A DNA stretch of 64,000 bases from Camillea tinctor (taxonomy: Eukaryota > Ascomycota > Sordariomycetes > Xylariales > Xylariaceae). The stretch spans positions 62,001-126,000 of the forward strand of contig MU394107.1 in NCBI GenBank assembly GCA_022578605.1. The letters are read 5' to 3'. The notes under the pieces are model-generated. The model saw only the letters and a list, made by a program, of their open reading frames with translations. It searched no databases and was not told the origin of the DNA. Shown one piece after another: positions 14,202 through 26,703 of the stretch (the first letter of the stretch is position 1; each line of letters starts with the position of its first letter). The translations under genes were made by a program, and so were the position numbers.

Positions 14202-17101
14202 ATGCGGCTCGATGTCAAGGTGCGCTCTATGTCCTCTTGCCCCCTTTTAAGGCAGGTATAGTTTAGCGCATGCTAACGGTATATGTATGTTTGGGCTGTA
14301 TAGCGACAGCTTTTTGCGCGCAGTGAGCGTGTCAAGGGTATCGACTTCCATCCTCAGGAGCCCTGGATCTTGACCACACTATACAGCGGTAAGCCTGTGC
14401 TTCGACTTTCAAGCTTGTTCGTTCAGCTCTTGCTGACCTTTTTCACTCCATAACAAAAGGACATGTATATATATGGTCATACGAAACCCAGCAGATCGTT
14501 AAGACTTTCGAGTTAACCGATGTACCTGTGCGAGCCGGCCGGTTCGTTGCGAGAAAGAACTGGATTGTCTGCGGCTCGGATGACTTCCAATTGCGCGTCT
14601 ATAACTACAATACCTCTGAAAAGATTACTTCGTTCGAAGCCCACCCAGACTATATCCGAGCCATTGCCATCCACCCCACGCAGCCCTTCGTCCTGACCGC
14701 CAGCGATGATATGACCATCAAGCTTGTAAGCTCCTTTGCTAGCCTACATCACTATCTTTACCCCCTCACCCTCACCCCTCACCTCTCCCCCTTTCTTCCC
14801 TTGGCCTAGCTCTCTTTGCACCCGTAACTAATTTCTGGTCACGTAGTGGGATTGGGAAAGGGGTTGGAAATGCGTTCAGGTATTCGAAGGTCACAGTCAC
14901 TATGTAATGGGGCTCGCCATTAACCCCAAGGACACCAACACCTTCGCATCCGCTTGTCTGGATCGGACAGTCAAGATTTGGAGCTTGGGGTCATCCACAG
15001 CCAACTTTACACTGGAAGCCCACGAGACTAAGGGTGTCAACCATGTCGACTATTACCCACATTCCGACAAGCCATACCTCCTCACTACCAGCGACGACCG
15101 GACAGTCAAAGTCTGGGACTACACAACAAAGAGTTTGATCGCCAGCCTCGAAGGTCACACCAACAATGTTTCCTTCGCCTGCTACCATCCCGAACTACCC
15201 ATAATTATCTCCGGTTCCGAAGATGGCACTATTCGCATGTGGCACGCAAACACATACCGCTTCGAGCAGTCACTGAACTATGGCCTAGAGCGATGTTGGT
15301 GTGTCTCGTACCAGCGCGGAAAGCAGGGTATCGCTGTTGGATTCGATGACGGTGCTGTGGTCGTCAAACTAGGCCGAGAGGAACCTGCCGTCTCCATGGA
15401 CGGCTCCGGCAAGCTCATTTGGGCCAGACATAATGAAGTTGTTTCTTCGATCATTAAGGGGGGTGGTATGTGATATACACCTACCCAGTAATTATTCAGC
15501 GTGCTAACTTGACTTTCACAGACCCTTCGATCAAGGATAACATCCCAATCACCCTCCCTACCAAGGAACTTGGTACTTGTGAAGTCTACCCCCAGACGCT
15601 GATCCATTCTCCAAACGGCCGTTTTGTTGCAGTATGTGGTGATGGCGAGTATATCATCTATACTGCGCTTGCATGGCGTAATAAAGCCTTTGGTTCTGCT
15701 CTTGATTTCGTCTGGGCCTCCAAGGACAACAGCAACGACTTTGCCATCCGAGAGTCCCCCACTAGCGTCAAAGTTTACAAGAACTTCATCGAAAAGACTG
15801 GCGGGTTGGATATCCCCTTCCAGGCTGAGGGTCTCACCGGAGGTGTATTGCTGGGTGTGAAGGGCCAAGGTGGCGTGTCTTTCTATGACTGGGCGACAGG
15901 CGGTCTAGTCAGACGGATTGAGGTTGACCCAAGGCAGGTCTACTGGTCGGACAGTGGCGAGCTGGTCACCCTAGCCTGTGAGGATACATTCTACGTTCTC
16001 CGCTTCTCCCGGGAAAACTACGTTGAAGCTGCTCAGGCCGGGCTCATCGACGAGGATGGTGTCGAGGCCGCGTTCGAGGTCATCACTGATGTTGCTGAGA
16101 GGTAAGAAGCTTGACCCTCTAACATTTTGCTGTCTACAAGTCACTAACATATCTTGTACAGTGTACGAACCGGAGAATGGGTCGGCGATTGTTTCATCTA
16201 CACTAACAGCACAAATCGGTTGAACTATCTTGTTGGCGACCAGACGTACACAGTGTCCCATTTTGACCAGCCCATGTACTCCCTTGGGTATATACAGAGA
16301 GATTCCAGAATATATCTCGCCGATAAGGATGTCAACGTGACGTCCTTTGCCCTGTCTCTTCCCGTGTTAGAGTATCAAACCCTCGTTCTCCGTGGTGACA
16401 TGGAAACGGCGGCGGAACTACTGCCCAGTATTCCCGCCGACCAGTTGAACAAGATCGCGAGATTCCTCGAAGGCCAAGGACACAAGGAGCTGGCCCTCGA
16501 AGTAGCCACCGACCCTGAGCACAAGTTTGAGCTGTCACTCGCTTTGAATCGGCTCGATACCGCCCTCGAACTCGCACGGCAGGTTGATGCTGACCACAAG
16601 TGGAAGACCGTCGGTGATACTGCTCTAGCGGCGTGGGATGTGGCCCTCGCGACTGAGTGTTTTACCCACGCCCGCGATCTAGGTTCGCTGCTCCTAATCT
16701 ACTCTAGCACGAACGACCAGGAGGGACTCAAGGCTCTAGCGATGCAGGCCGAAGAGTCAGGCGCTCACAATGTGGCATTCACCTGCAAGTGGCTGCTTGG
16801 TGACCCGGCTGGCTGTGTCGACATCCTCACTAAGACGAACCGACTCGCTGAGGCGGTGCTTTTCTCCCAGACGTACAAGCCCAGCCTGACGGCAGACGCG
16901 GTCACGGGTTGGAAAGCGAACCTGGAGAAAAACAAAAAGGGACGCATTGCCAAGATGATTGGTGTGCCTGTTGAGGACGAGGAGTTGTTCCCGGAGTGGG
17001 ATGAATGGTTACGGTTGGAGAGCGAGGGAGGCGCTGTTACTGAGGCGGCGGAGGCTGCAGATGGGGAGGAGGAAACGGAGGAAGAGGAGGATGAGGAATA
17101 G
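14202..17101 (+). CDS. SEC27: Coatomer subunit beta-prime (COPI)
   Basis: Subunit of the COPI coat that retrieves dilysine-tagged cargo from Golgi to endoplasmic reticulum. Six exons, 14202-14219, 14304-14388, 14460-14725, 14847-15465, 15522-16101 and 16162-17101, join in frame to 835 residues, near the family's usual 800-900. The very short first exon (MRLDVK) joins to [17 protein letters not shown], the conserved start of this family. The first 300 residues form a WD40 propeller ([34 protein letters not shown]), followed by a second beta-propeller and an alpha-solenoid from about residue 580. The C-terminus is a low-complexity acidic tail rich in E and D. Intact. Confidence 0.96.
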
Positions 17102-18697
17102 ATGATGTCTAGATTTTACTCTCCTTAGCTGAAGGAGCCGAGCCGTCCCAGCAGTGACGAGGCGTAGCCTAAGACTAATTTATATATCCCCCATGTTACT
17201 ATTTATGCGGTTGTTGAAAAGCAGGAAAAAGAATCAAAATAACTAAGCGAGCCAAAATATCTAAAATATTAGGACCACATGATTTAGGGATGAGTCTGGC
17301 AGCTTCTTTTATATATGATAACGATGAAAAGGAGAAAAAAAGGGGGTGAGGGGTGGTAGCTGAGTGGAAGGTTGGGATTAGGTGACGATGATGATGAGCA
17401 ACGAAATCAAAAAATAGATATATTTTTGAATGTTTAATATTTCTATTATTTATCGCTACTGATTTAGATATGTGTTGTTTATGTTGACGGTAATATTGAG
17501 ATAATTTGATTAGGGGCTAGTTGGAAGTTGGGGTCTGAGCGAGGGTTAGGGTAATGAAAGTTAGCCCCCCCCTTCATATAGCAATGAGAGGCAAATTAGA
17601 TAAGGGAGTATGTACCTAGGTAAGAGGGGAAAGGAGGGAATGAGATAGGGGAGTTGGTGTATTTGGACAGAGTTATTCACATGTTTACATTACAGGTAGG
17701 TAGGTTATACTAATAATTGGGTTGCGGTTATTCTAGTTTCACTGAAATTTGCGTTTCTACTAAGGAGATCCTCATTATTGATTTATGTATTTTATTTTAC
17801 TTTTTAGCCCTTTCCTGCTCAAAGAGGTATAAGCAAAGGACATATAATACGCTCCTCTTTCGCTTTCGTATTATTAGCTTTGCTTTTACATACTTGCTGA
17901 GAAGGAGGGCGGGTGACTAAAAAAAAGGGAATGGATAATGGGATACAAGTGAAAGTATATCAATGTAAAAGGCCCTCGTTAGCTTAGCCTGCGTCTTTAT
18001 ATATTGAGATACATAGCCACAAAAAATAGACGATACTCTGGTATATGAAATACTTAGATGGTCAATGTAGATGATCGGGTATGCATTGACTTACAATCAC
18101 TTAAACTGTGTAACTTACACATTATATATTTCTTTATGTTCCAACTTAACCCAATGCATTATAATCCCACCAAGTTAAAAGTCCAGTCCGTCCAGGGTCA
18201 GGGTTAGATAATACAATATTTTTATCGTACTGTATTTTCTTTTTCCAAGTAAGCTTGTTGTCATATATATCGTTCCATTATATGTTGTAGCCTATTTCTT
18301 ATCGCAAAGACAACACAACATATCTCGTTTCCCCCTTTCTTCTACACATCTCATTTATTGCTGGGAACGGGGGGTTAGGAAAACCCCTTATGCCATCTAT
18401 CATCATCATTATCTATCACACAAGTCTCTATAGTAGTAATAGATGGATGCTATATGCTCCCTTCCTTTCTCCCCTTCACGCTCTACTTCGTAATGCATGC
18501 AATGCAGAAACGCTCATCTAAGTTCATCTGTATATCACCACCACCACCGTGATCTCCTCTCTCTACAACCAAACCGCTCCATACATCCATGCAAATGCAT
18601 TCCCTCCAAATGATGAAATGACGTGAAAACGTATTGCGCTTTATATACACCGTGTAGTCCCCCACCTTCCCCCCTTCCCTTATCTACCTAACCTAAC
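17102..18697. other. Convergent intergenic region
   Basis: Between the coatomer gene and the convergent carrier gene. Mostly AT-rich 3' flanking DNA with a TACCTAGGTA palindrome at 17613-17622 and several T/A tracts. The open frame at 17717-17920 has no family features. No gene seen. Confidence 0.6.
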
Positions 18698-19827
18698 CTA
18701 ATCAAAAGCCTTCCTCATAGCCTGATGGGCCAGCTCCACGCCCAGAAAAGTCGCGGCATTAGCGGGAACCGCCCTCGCGAGGGCCGGCCCGAATCCGGGG
18801 AAGAAGGCCTTGACGCCGCCCCTGGCGTACAGCTCGCGCATGATCTGCCGCACGCCGATATTGCCCTCGGCCGTCTGCAAGCGGCTCTTGACCGTATCCA
18901 CGGGGAACACAGGGATCCACATGGCCACGCCCGCGGCGCCGCCGGCGGCCGTGACGGCCAGCAGGCTCAGGTCGCCCTGGGGCTTGCCGGTGGCGGGGTC
19001 CCGCGGCGTCAAGCGGCGCTTGATGTACTCGTAGGCGGCGAAGTAGGCAGCGGAGCCAGGGCCGTCGCGGGCGAGGGTGGCGGCGCTGCCGCGGAACACG
19101 GAGCGCAGGCCGCCTTCCTTGTAGAGCTGGCGGACGACGTCGAGGCCGCCCTTGTAGCGGGGCTCCTCGCCAGGCTTGAGACGCTGCCCCTGAACCTGTA
19201 GGATGACCTTGACGCGTTCGAAGGGCGCCGTGATGGCGGTCATGGGTATGGCGCTGAAGAAGCCGGCAGCGGAGATCTGGGCGATGGAGAGGCCGCCGTC
19301 GGGAGAGGTGGGGGGTGCGACGGAGGTGACGATCTGCTTGCCGAGGTCGTAGCCCCAGAAGGATACGGCGACTGTTATGTTCACGTGTGTCAGCTATTGT
19401 TCTCTCTATCCATAAAATGTGAATAATGCCACACTGGCAGCATAGGAAACTCACACATGGGTGTAACTCCCACCAGTGGCGCACTAACACCCGCATATAG
19501 ACCCCGCCTCAGCCCATCCCGCGCAACGCTTTTGCGCACAACATCGATGGCGGACGAGTATACCCCTTTATCGGCGGTCTGCAGGCGCACCTTGACCAGG
19601 TCAAAAGGGTGGCCTACCACCACGGCGCAGACGCCGCCGAAGCCTCCCGCAGCGAAAGACCGGACCTGCGAGAGGAGGCTGTTGGCGGCAGCTTTCGCTT
19701 CGGCGGCGGCTTCGGTCTTCAGCTCCGCTTTGGACTCGGGGACATGGGGGAGGCGGTCTGCGACGGATGAGGGCAGCTTGGACTGTAGGCGCTGGTTTAT
19801 GCTGGGGGTTTCTTCGGAGGGAGACAT
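18698..19827 (-). CDS. acuH: Mitochondrial carnitine/acylcarnitine carrier
   Basis: Inner-membrane exchanger importing acyl- and acetyl-carnitine for acetate and fatty-acid use. Two exons (19455-19827 and 18698-19371, minus strand) with an 83-nt intron give 348 residues. The junction restores GVTPMFAVSFWGYD, conserved in carnitine carriers. Three mitochondrial-carrier repeats are visible with signatures PFDLVKVRLQ, PFERVKVILQVQGQ and PVDTVKSRLQ. The RERVK-like second signature plus the QVQGQ follow-up fit the CACT/AcuH/Crc1 subfamily better than ornithine carriers, which are the nearest alternative. The N-terminal 50 residues are an Ala/Glu-rich extension typical of filamentous fungi. Intact; high GC at third positions. 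Confidence 0.9.
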
Positions 19828-21139
19828 GGTTGCTGAGGTTTGTGGTGTAGTAGCGAAGGAGCGGGGTGGGAATGGAATTGCAGATGAGGACAGAGAAACT
19901 AAAAGGGGAGAGTCACGAGCTAACGAAGCTCGAGAGCTAGGCTAGGGTATTTCTCGAGTGTACTACGTCGTCGTATAATATGTGCGTTTTAAACGTGGTT
20001 GGTTGAATTGTCTTGCTTCCCTTCTCCCTTTCTTCCTCGGTTCTCCCCCCTCACTAAATCAGCTGTAGTGGCAGACTGATAGGCCGAGCGATGAACAAAG
20101 AAGAATGCCGAGAAGGAAGACCGGGCCAATATATCTGGATCTAGATAGTCCAAGCTCAAACGTTAAAGCCAAGTCCGGGTCCAAGTCTAAGTTCAGTCTA
20201 TGCCGTGTGCAATGAGGTTTAATTGGGGGCGAAGGGGTGAGCTGAATGTTCGTGAAGTAAGGGGACAAGACAGAGGATATGGAAATAGGATGCAGAGAAA
20301 CTCTTCGTAGTAGTACGAAATAACCAACTTGGACCAGTATCGTTGGAAAGTATGTAGGTTAGGTTATGGGAGTTGATTGTATGGGAGAAGTAAAAGTAGT
20401 AAAAGTAATAAATAGTGGTGGTTGTGGTGATGGTGGATGAGATGGCGCATGTGAAAGTGGGAAGCGTTTTTAGTTGTACTACATAGGCATAGAGGCATGT
20501 AAAGTACCTAGGTAGGTACCTGCTTACAAGGTGTACGGAGTACTAGGAAGTGGGATGTAGAATGATGTAACTAAGTATCCGCCGGACCGTCCACCCACTT
20601 TTTACCTTGTACCGAGCAGACAAACTTCACTTACCTCGGCAATTTACACGCCGAGCTTAGTCTAACGAACAAGCTGCAGTACCTTAACTTAAATATATGT
20701 ACAAATTGAAGGGCGTCTTACATGTAGCTTGGGAATGATAGGTGTGAATTTTGATTTGAGGTATATATGTACATAATATCTTACCCTGCATACATGTGCA
20801 ACCATGCAGTTATATAGGTACAGCGCAAAATATACTCCCAGACCTCTTACAAAAAGTTAAAGGTTATATGGGGTATGTAGGTACAACCCAGCTTATTTAT
20901 ATACGTAGTCTCTCTCCCCCTGCCTTTTCCCCCTTTCTCCTCCCCCCGCATTGGGTTCCCCAGACAAGCCATTTATATCCATCCATTCCATCCCTTCCTT
21001 TTCCCCAGATATACCTAGGTATGTAAAAGAAAAAAAAAGCCGCATTGCTTCGCCCCCCCTTGGCACCTTTCTCCAATCCACGGAGACATGGCTCAGTCGC
21101 ATAGTATCCAATGTCCTGCCAGCATAGTACAGTCCACCC
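19828..21139. other. Intergenic region with two TACCTAGGTA palindromes
   Basis: Upstream of the carrier and downstream of the zinc transporter. Palindromes lie at 20505-20514 and 21012-21021; the remainder is simple AT-rich DNA with TAGGTA words. No gene is seen. Confidence 0.6.
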
Positions 21140-22978
21140 TTAGTACAAGCCAGGGGGTTTCGGCGAGAGGGGAACTGTCCGACCCATGCCACACCAACAT
21201 GTCGAATCGCCCTCTCGTTCCATCTGTATCGTGAGATCGATACCGTGTTTGGCAAGGTAACCTTTCACCCGGTCGCGGACTTCCTCCATGTCTGCACCCC
21301 GGACTGCCGCTACGTGCATCACTCCCAGCAGCTTGCCTCCTGATTCGTTCCCCGCCCCGTCATCGGTCCAGAACTTGGGGACAGAATAAGAAGCCACTCC
21401 TCGCTGGTTCGTGATCTCAGATAGTGTGTTGCGAAGGTTATACTCCACATCGGTCGATATAGTGAGGAGTAGCCGCTTGGCTGATGATTTGACGAGGGGT
21501 GTGGCCGTGATGAGAATGAGATAGGCGATCAGAAACGACGCCAAGGGATCCCAACCCGCCCATGGCATTAAATAAGTCAACACCGTCGATAGAATCACCG
21601 AAGCACTACCTAACGTGTCGGCAAGGATGTGCAGATAAATTCCGTGCATATTTTCGTTGTCGTGGGAGTGGCCATGGTGGTGATGGTGATGGCCGTGAGA
21701 GTGCGATTCGCTGTGGCTATGGGAGTGCCCATGAGAATGGCCATGGCCATGGTCGTGCCCGTGATGACCGTGAGAACCAAAGGCGAAAATTCCCAGCAAG
21801 TTAACCACCAAACCAAGAGTACTGACAATGAAGAGTTCCCGCAATCTCTTCGTCTCACGCCCTTCTAGGAGCCTCTCGAAACCTTCGAACATGATTTCCA
21901 GGCTGATCAGTCTATTCAAAGTGTTAGCTGGGACTTATTTCAAGGCAGAAAGAAAAAGGGTGAGGTAAAAAGAAATTGGGGGGGAGGGGGGGATAATCAT
22001 ACACTAAGAATATGCCATTGGCAAACCCGCTCAATGTTTCGATCTTACCGAACCCGTACGGGAACCTCTCGCTGGGCGGCCATTTACTCATCACCGACGC
22101 AAAGAGTCCCACCGCCAGAGCTACGCAGTCAAAGAACATGTGTATGCTGTCACTCAGAAGACCGAGGGAGTCGGTAAGGTATCCGTAGAAAGCCTGGACG
22201 GCCATGAAGGTAAAGTTAACGCTGACGGGGTTGTTAGTCGTGAGCCAACAAAATGAGATATGGGACACATCTAAGGTTCTTTTTCTTACCCCATGAAGTA
22301 GAATATGCGACGGGAGTCTTTTTCGGTCATGATGGCATGGATGAGCGGCCATCTTGAAGTGTATCCTAGGAGGAAAGAAGTGAATCTTGAGCAGGCCAAT
22401 GGGTTGCTATGGTTATGAGCATGAGTATGGTCATGGTGGTCGTGATCATGGGGGTGTTCGTGAGAGTGGTCGTGGTCATGGTTGTGATCACAGCTATGAG
22501 AGTGGCTATGGCTATGACTGTGTTTGTGATTATGTTCATGATCGTGATTGTGATCGTGACTGTGGTTGTGGTTGTGGTTGTGGTGATGATGGCTACCATT
22601 GCGCGCATACTTGTTTGGAATCGTACTTGAGGCAAGTGCTTCGTTCTCGGGTGCCTTTGATGGGCTCGTTATTGTTATTGCTTTGTCTGAGGGACTTGGC
22701 AGTTCTTCGGTGTTTAGTCGTAAGGGCGACGGGCGATTCTCACGGCGTTGTAGCGGTAGAAGCGAGTTGGTGCGGTAATGCGATGTGTTCCGCCTAGAGT
22801 GGCCATAGTTGTCTTCGTTGATGGGCAGATGGTCGGATGGGTAGCCGTGGGTTTGGCTAGAGACACTGATACTGGACAAGCTAGAGCCAGATCGCCCATG
22901 ACCAAACGAAGACGGCGAATGTTCACGATCAAAGTCGTGGAGTAGAGAAGGGTCGGGAAGAGCGTATGACGAGGCCAT
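21140..22978 (-). CDS. msc2: Cation diffusion facilitator zinc transporter, Msc2/ZnT7-like
   Basis: Probably moves zinc into the early secretory pathway (ER/Golgi). Exons 22290-22978, 22003-22221 and 21140-21911 on the minus strand join to 559 residues; junctions restore FYFMGVNFTFMAVQ and NGIFLVLISLEIMFEG. Metal-site motifs HxxxD occur twice, as HMFFD in TM2 and HILAD in TM5, so this looks like an active transporter rather than a Zrg17/ZnT6-type partner that lacks them. Two very histidine-rich stretches are present: a cytosolic N-terminal tract before TM1 (HNHNH, HSHSH repeats, about residues 140-195) and the TM4-TM5 loop (HGHSHGHSH type). With about six membrane segments it is shorter than the 12-segment yeast Msc2 and resembles ZnT7, so the symbol is tentative. 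Divergent neighbour of ALG1, another ER gene. Confidence 0.85.
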
Positions 22979-24081
22979 GTTGGCAGTAATATGTACTATA
23001 TCTGGGCGTTGTGTCGGACTGAATTGGATTGAATCGGATTGAAGATGTTGTTAGTCCCTTTGGAGTCGGATTGACTCCGCGATTAGGGGGGTTTATCTCA
23101 TATAGCTGAAGTAGAAAGGCGAAATCGGAGTTGGTGTACACTATAAAGAAAGAGTATTTGGAAACGGGTGGATCAATGGGGTCAATGGATCAATGTGTGG
23201 ATTTTAAGCAGATATTGATGCGCCGGGAGAAACACACGGACGATGCTTCCAAATTGTCAAATGTGATGGAACGGATGCGGTCGGGGGGGTTGTCTCCTGA
23301 AATTATTGAAAATATGTACCAATTGAGACAAGACGGGAGACGGGAGACGCAAACGAAATTGGTAAGTTGTTACTTAGAGTTAGTGTGTTAATGTTGATAA
23401 GGTATAAAGTGTACTTTAAACTGTACTTAAAAGTATACTACTTGAATGAAAAAAAAAGATTAGAGACACAACGGGGAGGAGGTTGGATGATTGGATACAT
23501 GTCAACTACATACTATATAACCTATAAGTGACTTGCATATTATAGGTTAGTGTAGAATACACTAGGATCTAGTACAGTAACAGTAGGTAACCTGGAGATA
23601 AGACTTTACTGCTTACACCAATCACCAATAGAACTACCTAGGTTAGGTAGGTAGACCCAGTTATATATATGCCGCTAACCATTATCTGGGGGTTCACTTT
23701 ATCTGATATGCTTATATACCCATGTCTCATCTCTTATACCTACGTATTGACATACAAGCTCTGTCCTTTCCCACGTTTTTACCTACCTAGTACTTAGGTA
23801 CACATCGTCATTAGCATCATTTCATCTCATCAACCCGAGACGTTATCCACGTGTATCAAAACTTCGGACGGGCTCGATGCTAAAAAGTATACTCGTTTTA
23901 CCTCCTGGCTAAGGAGTCATCACTAATAACCTACTTTTCTTGTACTTGATAGGTTATTGTCCACTGACAATATCACAGCAACAAGAACAACCCCTGCATA
24001 TTCCCTTAGAGCCTGGGCACCTCCTAAACATATAATCATATAAACATACAACACACGACACACGACACACGACATCACAAG
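22979..24081. other. Divergent intergenic region, zinc transporter and ALG1
   Basis: Contains both promoters. An 86-codon open frame at 23131-23391 (plus) has some coding-like composition but no recognisable motif and no obvious splice partners, so it is not called. A near-palindrome ACTACCTAGGTTAGGTAGGTAG lies near 23634. Three CACGACA repeats lie directly before ALG1. Confidence 0.5.
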
Positions 24082-25610
24082 ATGGTGTATCTCACCGTGG
24101 TCTTATGGTCCACGGTAGTGGGACTTTTGACCGGGTTGCTTGTCGTCCTGGTTGCACTCCCATCGCGTTATGTGCAGCGGTCTCCCGTCTCGGTCCAGGT
24201 TGTGGTCCTCGGAGACATTGGACGAAGCCCACGGATGCAATACCACGCCCTGAGCATTGCGAAGCACGGCGGGAGGGTTGATCTGATTGGCTACCATGGT
24301 ATGTAGTTATGTTCATTGACCAACCCAACTTTAAGACTCAGGGCATCTAAATTTTGACGTATGCAGAATCGGCGCCACACCCCGATCTCATCGCAAACCC
24401 CCATGTTAAGATCTACCCGTTGGCAGCCCCGCCAGCTATCCTCAGATCAAAGTCGATCCCTTTTATCATATCCGGGCCTTTGAAAGTGTTGTGGCAGATC
24501 GGAACTCTCATTCGAGTTCTCGGCTACACAACACCGCCTGCAAGATGGCTTCTAGTCCAGGTATTGTGAACTAACTGCTAAGCCCTTCCCCTTTTTTTCT
24601 TCTCTTTCAATCATCCTTCTCCTTGACCCTCCCTCCCTTGTTAACATCACCTATAGAACCCCCCTTCCATCCCCACACTTGTCATCGCCTTTCTGATCTC
24701 CATTCTGCGCAATACGCAACTCATGGTCGACTGGCATAACTATGGTTGGACTATCCTAGCTGGCACCAAAGGCCCAGCCCATCCGTTCGTGCAGATATCA
24801 AAGGCGTACGAGTGCGTACTGGGACAGGTGGCGCCCACAGCGAATCTTACCGTTACCCATGCCATGAAGCGGCAACTTCAAGGACCCCCTTACAACGTAA
24901 CTACACCTATACTAACCCTACACGACCGACCTGCATCCATTTTCCAGCCCCTGAAGTCCCAGTCCGATCGGCAATCCTTCCTTGAACGACTACCGGAGAC
25001 TAAAGATGTCGCGGCCAGCATCCTAGCCGGTCAAACCAAGCTCATCGTGAGCAGCACCTCCTGGACCCCTGACGAGGACTTCTCCTTGCTCCTCGATGCC
25101 CTGGAATCCTACGCCGAGACCTCCTCCTCCTGTCCCATCATAGCTATCATAACAGGCCGCGGTCCCTTGAAGGCATTCTATCAAGCGCGGATCCAAGCGC
25201 TCCAGGCGGAAGGCCGCCTACCCAACATCCGTATCCTCACGGCGTGGCTTAGCATCGAGGACTACGCTACGCTTCTCAGCTGCGCGGACCTGGGAATCTG
25301 CCTGCACATGTCGAGCTCGGGTGTCGACCTGCCTATGAAGGTGGTTGACATGTTCGGATCCGGGCTTCCAGTAGCAGCCTACTCGGGGTACGAAAGCTTC
25401 GACGAGCTGGTAAAGGAGGGCGTTAACGGATGCGGGTTCGAAACACCGGACGAGTTGGCCAAGATATTCGAGCGTCTGTTTAGCAGCGATGACAATAAAG
25501 CGAGGGCAGAGGAGCTGCGCGTCCTGCGTAAGGGGGCCGAGAAAGAGAGTCACCTTCGCTGGGACGAGACCTGGGACCGTGTCGTCGGGCCGGTACTGCA
25601 GCTAACCTAA
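24082..25610 (+). CDS. ALG1: Chitobiosyldiphosphodolichol beta-1,4-mannosyltransferase
   Basis: Adds the first mannose to GlcNAc2-PP-dolichol on the cytosolic ER face in N-glycan assembly. Exons 24082-24298, 24367-24560 and 24657-25610 join to 454 residues, the family norm. The N-terminus is a single membrane anchor (about residues 3-25, [20 protein letters not shown]) followed by [20 protein letters not shown], the characteristic Alg1 start, then DWHNYGWT in exon 3. A glycosyltransferase family 33 C-terminal domain is visible, including [11 protein letters not shown] and the donor-site region [18 protein letters not shown]. Intact. It is divergent to the zinc transporter gene. Confidence 0.95.
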
Positions 25611-26017
25611 AATTTCCACTGCACTACCATCATGAGAGAGAGAATGGCACAATCAAGGTGATGGAAATAGGGTGGTAGAAGCAGGGTAGAATAGAGTAAC
25701 TAGTAGACCCTATACGTAAGTTATGGTACCCTGATTGTGAAAACTACTAGTGGCCAAGGTGAGTAGAAAAAATGCCTCCCAAAAAAAGGTAACCTGTACT
25801 CCCTTAGCTTAAACATCAACTTTGCTTTCCCCTTCTTCTTGGGGTCTAAAAAAGGAGGGAAACAATAAATAAATAAAATAAAATAATCAAAGGACCATAA
25901 CTGGGTAATATTCAGGTTACCTCCACTGCTCTCCTCCCTCTCTCTATTTTCCTGATACCCCCGGTGCTTCCCATACTCTTCTCGAATCTTCCCTTTCCCC
26001 TCACTCATTCATCCAGT
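25611..26017. other. Convergent intergenic region
   Basis: Short 3' flanks of two convergent genes, with A/T-rich simple sequence near 25850-25890. Nothing else is seen. Confidence 0.6.
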
Positions 26018-26703
26018 TCAGTCGTCCCCCAAGCTCTCCCTCACGCATTTCCTAACCCTCTTGGCGAACTCCCTGTCCCTCCCCTCGCGCTGGGCGCGCA
26101 GCAGCTTCGCGGCGTCGAGGTTGGCGGGGCTGTCCTCGTTGGGCTCGCTGAAGAGGCTGATGACGGAGAGCAGTATGGTCTCGGGGGTCTGGACGGGGCT
26201 CCAGCGCTCGGCGGCGCTCTCGTACCCGTACCGGTCCTCACCGGGGGCGTGCAGGATCGAGATGCAGAGCTCCCCGCTCGGGTACACATTCGGGTGGAAG
26301 GGCACGGGCGATTGGAAGACAACTTTCGGCGGGAGGAGGGGATATTCCGGAGGGAAGGTCATGTGCGCGCGGAATATGGCTCCTACGTTGATATGAGGGG
26401 AGTTAGAAAGACGGTGGTTGAGGAATGGAATAGAGGTAGATAGTGTAGTAGGGAGGCAAAGGGGTACGAGAGAGTCAATGTCTTGTTTTTTGTATGTGCC
26501 AACGAACCACCGTAGTACTTGCAATCGTCATTGATCATGAGCGAGACCTCCCACTCGAACACATTGGCTTCGCGCAGCAGACCAACCGATATGCCCGATA
26601 GATCATTCGCCGTGTTGATCTCCTTCAGCTGCCGCTGTAGCAGCCGGGCTGCGCCCGAGGTCTGCTGGGAAGATGTGGTGGCGGAGGGCGGGGCCGCCGA
26701 CAT
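26018..26703 (-). CDS. ubc15: Ubiquitin-conjugating enzyme E2, Ubc15/UBE2G1-like
   Basis: E2 that carries ubiquitin as a thioester before transfer with an E3. Two exons (26508-26703 and 26018-26382, minus) give 186 residues; the junction uses a GTTCGT donor, also seen in the kinase gene here, and restores YYGGAIFRAHMTFPPEYP. The HPN tripeptide (95-97) and catalytic cysteine C105 in ELCISILHAPG are present, followed by the acidic insertion EDRYGYESAAERW that marks the Ubc7/Ubc15/UBE2G group. The phrase GISVGLLREANVFEWEV and the basic C-terminus KRVRKCVRES favour Ubc15/UBE2G1 over Ubc7. The first 20 residues are a Ser/Ala/Thr-rich extension. Confidence 0.88.

Noticed and set aside
18725..19201. 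158-codon plus-strand frame opposite the carrier gene
   Set aside because: Shadow of GC-rich codon usage in the carnitine carrier exon.
22387..22797. Plus-strand frames rich in Gly/Tyr/Val opposite the zinc transporter
   Set aside because: Antisense translation of histidine codon repeats; low complexity only.
23131..23391. 86-codon plus-strand frame between zinc transporter and ALG1
   Set aside because: No motif, no supporting splice structure, ordinary length for chance in this composition.
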